Of a stretch of DNA of 64,000 nucleotides, positions 60,383-64,000 are shown in pieces. Source of the DNA: CAMLFJ01 sp035524955 (GTDB lineage Bacteria > Methylomirabilota > Methylomirabilia > Rokubacteriales > CSP1-6); the NCBI GenBank assembly GCA_035524955.1, contig DATLFG010000107.1, positions 1 to 64,000 on the forward strand, read 5' to 3'. Positions within the stretch are counted from its first letter, which is position 1, and each line of letters starts with the position of its first letter. The position numbers and the translations under genes are program-made. Below the pieces are notes generated by a model. It worked only from the letters and a program-made list of their open reading frames with translations, was not told the origin of the DNA and did not search any database.

Positions 60383-62899
60383 ATGAGTGTGATGACCCAC
60401 CAACGCGCCGACATCCTGGTCGTGGATGATGACCCGGGCATGCTCGAGACCCTGGAGGAGGTGCTCGCCAAGGAGGGCCATCGGGTGCACGCGGCCGACC
60501 GGGGCAGCGCGGCGCTCAATCGGCTGGCCAAGGCGCCCCCCGTGGACGTGGCCATCGTCGACTTCAAGCTTCCGGACATCTCGGGCCTCGACTTGCTGAC
60601 GAGGCTCAAGGTGGTGTCTCCCGAGACCGAAGTGATCCTCATGACCGGGTATGCCTCCCTGGCGACCGCGCTCGATGCCATCAATGGGCAGGCCGCGGCT
60701 TATCTGGTCAAGCCGCTCGATCCCGACCATCTCCTCAAGACGGTCGAGCAGGCCCTGTCCCGGCATGGGCTGGCCCGGGCCCTGCGCGAGTCGGAGGAGC
60801 GGTATCGGCTCGTCACCGACGCCCTGACCGAGGCGGTTCTGCTACTGGACCCCAGCGGCTATCTCCTGCTGGCTAACCGCTATGCCGAGACGCTCACCGG
60901 GTACGGCGCGGGCGACCTCCCAGACCAGCCGCTCGTTCAGCTGTTGACGCCGGATGGCGCGGAGCGGGCGACGGACCGACTCGAGCTCGCCCGGCGCGGC
61001 GAGGCGGTGCCGCCGCTGGAGTGCGAGCTCGTCCAAAAGGATGGCACACGGGTGTGGATCGAGGTCAACGTCAGCCGCGTCGCGAAGGCGGAGCGCGTCG
61101 TGGGCTATCTCGCGGTGGTTCGTGACATCAGCGACCGCCGGCGGGGTGCGCGGGCCACCCGGGCCATGGCCCAGGTCGGCCGGGAGCTCCTGGCCTCCCT
61201 CGATGTCGCGGCGGCCGCCGACCGAATCGTCACGGCCGTGGTCGAGGTCTTCCAGGGCCGGCGGGCCGTGCTGTACGAGATCGACGCCGCTTCCATGGTC
61301 TGTGTGGCGGCCGGCGGTGCCGAGGACGTTCGGAGCTGGGTCGGCTGGCGGCTCCCGCCCGGTGCCGGGATCGCGTGGCGGGCGCTCGCCGAGGACCGGA
61401 TCGTGACCTCCGCGGAGACCCCTGATTCCGCTCTGCCCGCGGAGGCCGACCCCCGGCTCCTCGAGGAAGAGGCCGAGTCGACGGTGGCCCTTCCGCTGCG
61501 GGCGCGGGGGCAGCTCCTCGGCGTCCTGGTGCTGGGGGGCGGCCCGCATCGCGTGTTCGGTGAAGCCGAGATCGAGCTCCTGACGGTGTTCAGCGCCCAG
61601 GCGGCGCTGATTCTCCAGAACGCGCATCTGTTCGCCAAGAGCGAGCGGCGGCGCCGGGTGGCCGAGCGCCTGGCCGAGATCGCGAACCTGCTGCCCCAGT
61701 CGCTGGCGGCCGAGGAGGTCGGACAGCGGATCGCGGAGGCCGTCTTCGCCGTCCTGGACGTCCGCGTCGCCTCCGTCTTCAGGCTCGACCGCGGCTCCCG
61801 GGACCCCGTCCTGGTCGCCATCTCGGGTGACACGGGGCCCGGCCTCCGGCCTGGGATCGTGTTTCCCGACGCCTCCGGGATGGTCGGGCTCGCGATTCGG
61901 AAGCGCCAACCCGTGGTGACCCCGAACATTCTGACGGACCCCAGGGTCACGCTCACCCCGGAGCTGCGGACGGCGATCGACCATGCCCAGTATCACGCGG
62001 TGCTCGCCGTCCCGCTGCTCGTCCAGGACCGGGTGGTCGGGGCCCTGGGCGTCGGCGACCTCGCCGGACGATCCTTCGGCGCCGAGGAGATCGAGATCGT
62101 CCGCGCCTTCGCCGATCAAGCCGCCATCGCGCTGGAGAACCACCAGCTCTATGGCGAGCTGCGCGAGGCGCTGGCCGCGCTCCAGGCTTCCCAGGAGCAG
62201 CTCGTGGTGACCGAGCGCCTGCAGGCCGTGGGCACGCTGGCCGCCGGGGTGACCCACTACGTGAACAACGTGCTGCAGGCGGTCCTGGGTAGCGCGCAGC
62301 TCCTCCTTCGCGACTGTGACGAGCCCAAGAGCCGGAAGCGCCTCGAGACCCTCGAGCGGACCACCATGGATGCCGCGGCCATCATGCGACGGGTCAAGGC
62401 CTTCACCGAAGCCACCACCCTATCGGACGCGATGCCGCTCGACCTGAACCAGCTCGTGCGCGACCTGCTCGACGCGAGAGGGACACCGTGGGCGGACGTG
62501 GTGGCGGACGGGACGATCGAGCTGGCCTTCGAGCCGGGTGAGATCCCGGAGGTGCTGGCCCTGCCCGGGCCCCTCCGCGAGGTGGTGGTAGCGTTGATCC
62601 TCAACGCCGTCGAAGCCCTGCCCGAGGGCGGCCGCATCGTGGTGAGAACGTGGGCCACCCTGGAGGCGGTCCACTGCGCGGTCACCGACTCCGGCCCCGG
62701 CGTGTCCGACGAGGTGCGCCACCGCGCGCTGGAGCCCTTCTTCAGCACGAAGGGGCCGCGACACCGCGGGCTCGGCCTGAGCATGGCGTACGGGATCATC
62801 CGGCGGCACCGCGGGGAGCTCGAGGTCCCGCGCAACGAGGGCCAGGGCGGCGTCGTGACCTTCCATCTTCCGCCGCACCGGGTGGCAAGGAGAGTCTGA
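60383..62899 (+). CDS. Hybrid sensor histidine kinase (REC-PAS-GAF-GAF-HisKA-HATPase)
   Basis: An 838-residue cytoplasmic sensor. An N-terminal receiver domain (ILVVDDDPGMLETLEEVL, Asp60 acceptor, TGYASLATAL and an LVKPLDP Lys) is followed by a PAS domain (about 135-250), two GAF domains (about 265-410 and 425-580), the His box GTLAAGVTHYVNNVLQAVLG (His625), and an ATPase with the N box ILNAVEAL, DSGPGV and GLGLSMAYGIIRRH. There are no membrane helices. Input likely comes by phosphotransfer to the receiver and small ligands to GAF. No separate response regulator is adjacent. Confidence 0.93.
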   Translation: MSVMTHQRADILVVDDDPGMLETLEEVLAKEGHRVHAADRGSAALNRLAKAPPVDVAIVDFKLPDISGLDLLTRLKVVSPETEVILMTGYASLATALDAINGQAAAYLVKPLDPDHLLKTVEQALSRHGLARALRESEERYRLVTDALTEAVLLLDPSGYLLLANRYAETLTGYGAGDLPDQPLVQLLTPDGAERATDRLELARRGEAVPPLECELVQKDGTRVWIEVNVSRVAKAERVVGYLAVVRDISDRRRGARATRAMAQVGRELLASLDVAAAADRIVTAVVEVFQGRRAVLYEIDAASMVCVAAGGAEDVRSWVGWRLPPGAGIAWRALAEDRIVTSAETPDSALPAEADPRLLEEEAESTVALPLRARGQLLGVLVLGGGPHRVFGEAEIELLTVFSAQAALILQNAHLFAKSERRRRVAERLAEIANLLPQSLAAEEVGQRIAEAVFAVLDVRVASVFRLDRGSRDPVLVAISGDTGPGLRPGIVFPDASGMVGLAIRKRQPVVTPNILTDPRVTLTPELRTAIDHAQYHAVLAVPLLVQDRVVGALGVGDLAGRSFGAEEIEIVRAFADQAAIALENHQLYGELREALAALQASQEQLVVTERLQAVGTLAAGVTHYVNNVLQAVLGSAQLLLRDCDEPKSRKRLETLERTTMDAAAIMRRVKAFTEATTLSDAMPLDLNQLVRDLLDARGTPWADVVADGTIELAFEPGEIPEVLALPGPLREVVVALILNAVEALPEGGRIVVRTWATLEAVHCAVTDSGPGVSDEVRHRALEPFFSTKGPRHRGLGLSMAYGIIRRHRGELEVPRNEGQGGVVTFHLPPHRVARRV

Positions 62900-62900
62900 G

Positions 62901-63038
62901 CTAGCCCTCTACTTCTTCACCCGCTGTAGCCTGGCCGAGGCCCGCCCGTCCGCCCGTACGAACAGCAGCGGGCCCGGCGAAGGCGACCGCGGCCAGGCTC
63001 ACCACGAGCAGGCACATCCCGAGTCGAATGGTCAGCAT
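62901..63038 (-). CDS. Small secreted protein
   Basis: A 45-residue ORF with a signal-peptide-like start (MLTIRLGMCLLVVSLAAVAF, then AGPA) and a short Gly/Glu-rich mature end. It begins seven bases after the stop of the upstream DUF4124-like gene, with GGAG farther upstream in that gene. It converges with the sensor kinase (stop codons two bases apart). Confidence 0.45.
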   Translation of the reverse strand: MLTIRLGMCLLVVSLAAVAFAGPAAVRTGGRAGLGQATAGEEVEG

Positions 63039-63045
63039 CGCGCGG

Positions 63046-63333
63046 CTACCGTCTCCACTGCCTCTGTCGGTCGGCGTTCCGGATGCGGCGGTAGGCGTCG
63101 TCACGCTGCTTCGTCTGCCTCGCCGCTTCGCTGAGAGCCGGCTTGCCGACTCCGGTCGGGCCGATCCAGACCGCGGCATCGCGGTAGGCCGTGGGCACGT
63201 CGAGCTTGTACTGCGTGACCTTGCTGGCGCCCTCGGCATCCGTGTACCGGTACTGCGCGTCCACGTGGCCCGCGACGAGCAGCATGCCCGCGACGAGCCC
63301 GGTGGCCACTGCCAGCCGCAACGATCGCCTCAT
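63046..63333 (-). CDS. DUF4124-like periplasmic protein
   Basis: A 95-residue protein. Residues 1-26 are a signal peptide (RLAVATGLVAGMLLVAGHVDA) and the mature part starts QYRYTDAEGASKVTQYKLDV, the usual DUF4124 pattern (YRYTDADG). The C-terminus is Arg/Gln-rich. AGGAG precedes the ATG at 63333. The function of the family is not known. Confidence 0.72.
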   Translation of the reverse strand: MRRSLRLAVATGLVAGMLLVAGHVDAQYRYTDAEGASKVTQYKLDVPTAYRDAAVWIGPTGVGKPALSEAARQTKQRDDAYRRIRNADRQRQWRR

Positions 63334-63509
63334 GGGGTGCTCCTTCCGAGCGAGCTATGTGCACGTAGGGGGCCAGACCGGCCGCGTGCCATTTGGCCTA
63401 CTTGGAGCCACGACGTCCGGCCCGGCTGACGGTCGGCGTCGCGCAACGGCCGGAACCGGACATGTCCACCTCCTTGACGACGTCCGGGTTTGGGCTGATC
63501 CTCGGACGC

Positions 63510-64000
63510 ATGGGCACGGTCACGGCGGGGGACGGCACCGAGCTCCACTACAAGGACTGGGGCAGTGGACAGCCCGTCGTGTTCAGCCACGGCTGGCCGC
63601 TGAGCGCGGATGCGTGGGAGGACCAGATGCTGTTCCTCGGCGCCCACGGATGCCGCTGCATCGCCCACGACCGGCGGGGCCACGGCCGGTCGAGCCAGCC
63701 CTGGAGCGGCAACGAGATGGACACCTACGCCGACGATCTCGCGGCGCTGGTCGCCGCGCTCGATCTCAAGAGCGTGATTCACGTCGGCCACTCCACGGGG
63801 GGCGGCGAGGTCGCCCGCTACCTCGGCCGCCACGGCACCACGCGCGTGGCCAAGGCGGTGCTGATCGGCGCGGTGCCGCCGATCATGCTGAAGACGGCCT
63901 CCAACCCGGACGGCCTGCCGATGGAGGCGTTCGATCAGATCCGCGCCGGCGTGCTCGCCGATCGCTCCCAGTTCTTCAAGGATCTGACCGGCCCGTTCTA
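63510..64000 (+). CDS. Alpha/beta hydrolase, haloperoxidase-like (3' end outside window)
   Basis: The first 163 codons of an alpha/beta hydrolase of the non-heme chloroperoxidase/arylesterase type. Segments seen: GTELHYKDWGSGQPVVFSHG, the oxyanion HGWPL, DRRGHGRSSQPW and the nucleophile elbow GHSTGGGEVARYL with Ser95. The frame runs off the window. A TTGACG (63474-63479) and GATCCT (63497-63502), 17 bases apart and seven bases before the ATG, could form a leaderless promoter. Confidence 0.88.
   Translation, partial: MGTVTAGDGTELHYKDWGSGQPVVFSHGWPLSADAWEDQMLFLGAHGCRCIAHDRRGHGRSSQPWSGNEMDTYADDLAALVAALDLKSVIHVGHSTGGGEVARYLGRHGTTRVAKAVLIGAVPPIMLKTASNPDGLPMEAFDQIRAGVLADRSQFFKDLTGPF

Overview
This 64 kb window comes from a very GC-rich (about 70% by eye), densely packed bacterial genome. 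The gene orders nusA-type (infB-ylxP-rbfA-nrnA-truB-ribF-rpsO-pnp), the split purS/purQ/purL glutamine-FGAM synthase, TAXI-type TRAP transport, a UGSC-family selenoprotein and many promoters sitting 6-8 bases upstream of the start codon are compatible with a soil/sediment lineage such as Candidatus Rokubacteria/Methylomirabilota or a related deep-branching Gram-negative. That assignment is inference; no rRNA or other taxonomic marker is present.

Layout. Bases 1-9.5 kb form a translation/RNA-metabolism block (IF2, RbfA, NrnA-like DHH phosphatase, TruB, RibF, S15, PNPase, M16 peptidase). 9.5-21 kb is a long de novo purine operon: purB, S, Q, L, F, M, N, H, then a MerR-like/TPR protein, then purD; purC, purE and purK are not here. 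21-31 kb continues co-directionally with TsaC, MobA, ThiI, a beta-CASP hydrolase, an acyltransferase, a UMF1 transporter, RpiB, GlyA and NrdR. 31-40.7 kb holds an EamA transporter with an unusual poly-lysine leader ORF, an orotate-PRTase-like enzyme, TsaB-RimI-MeaB, a membrane-anchored Fe-S oxidoreductase and a TAXI TRAP system. 41-64 kb is an accessory region with many regulators, metal/thiol functions and remnants.

The most interesting content is in the accessory half. Three genes contain an in-frame UGA that, if read as selenocysteine, restores a full protein: a UGSC-family protein (Sec96), an MBL-fold hydrolase of the persulfide-dioxygenase-like type (Sec20) and a small three-helix membrane protein (Sec24). 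The first two have well-formed hairpins just downstream of the UGA with the spacing expected of bacterial SECIS elements. An ordinary ORF caller reports all three as truncated. They flank or sit inside a metal-resistance cluster (ArsR repressor, P1B-type ATPase with a CSC instead of CPC motif, TVP38-flavin-disulfide-reductase fusion, MerF). Further downstream is an encapsulin nanocompartment with encapsulated ferritin, beside a Crp/Fnr regulator, and a groES whose groEL partner has been reduced to a remnant of about 30 codons.

Other notable small-scale features are a 17-bp tandem triplication that creates a chain of ATGA-coupled mini-ORFs between purB and purS, a 43-bp perfect inverted repeat after mobA, and probable leaderless promoters in front of several genes. 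No tRNA, rRNA, CRISPR array or intact insertion sequence was recognised.
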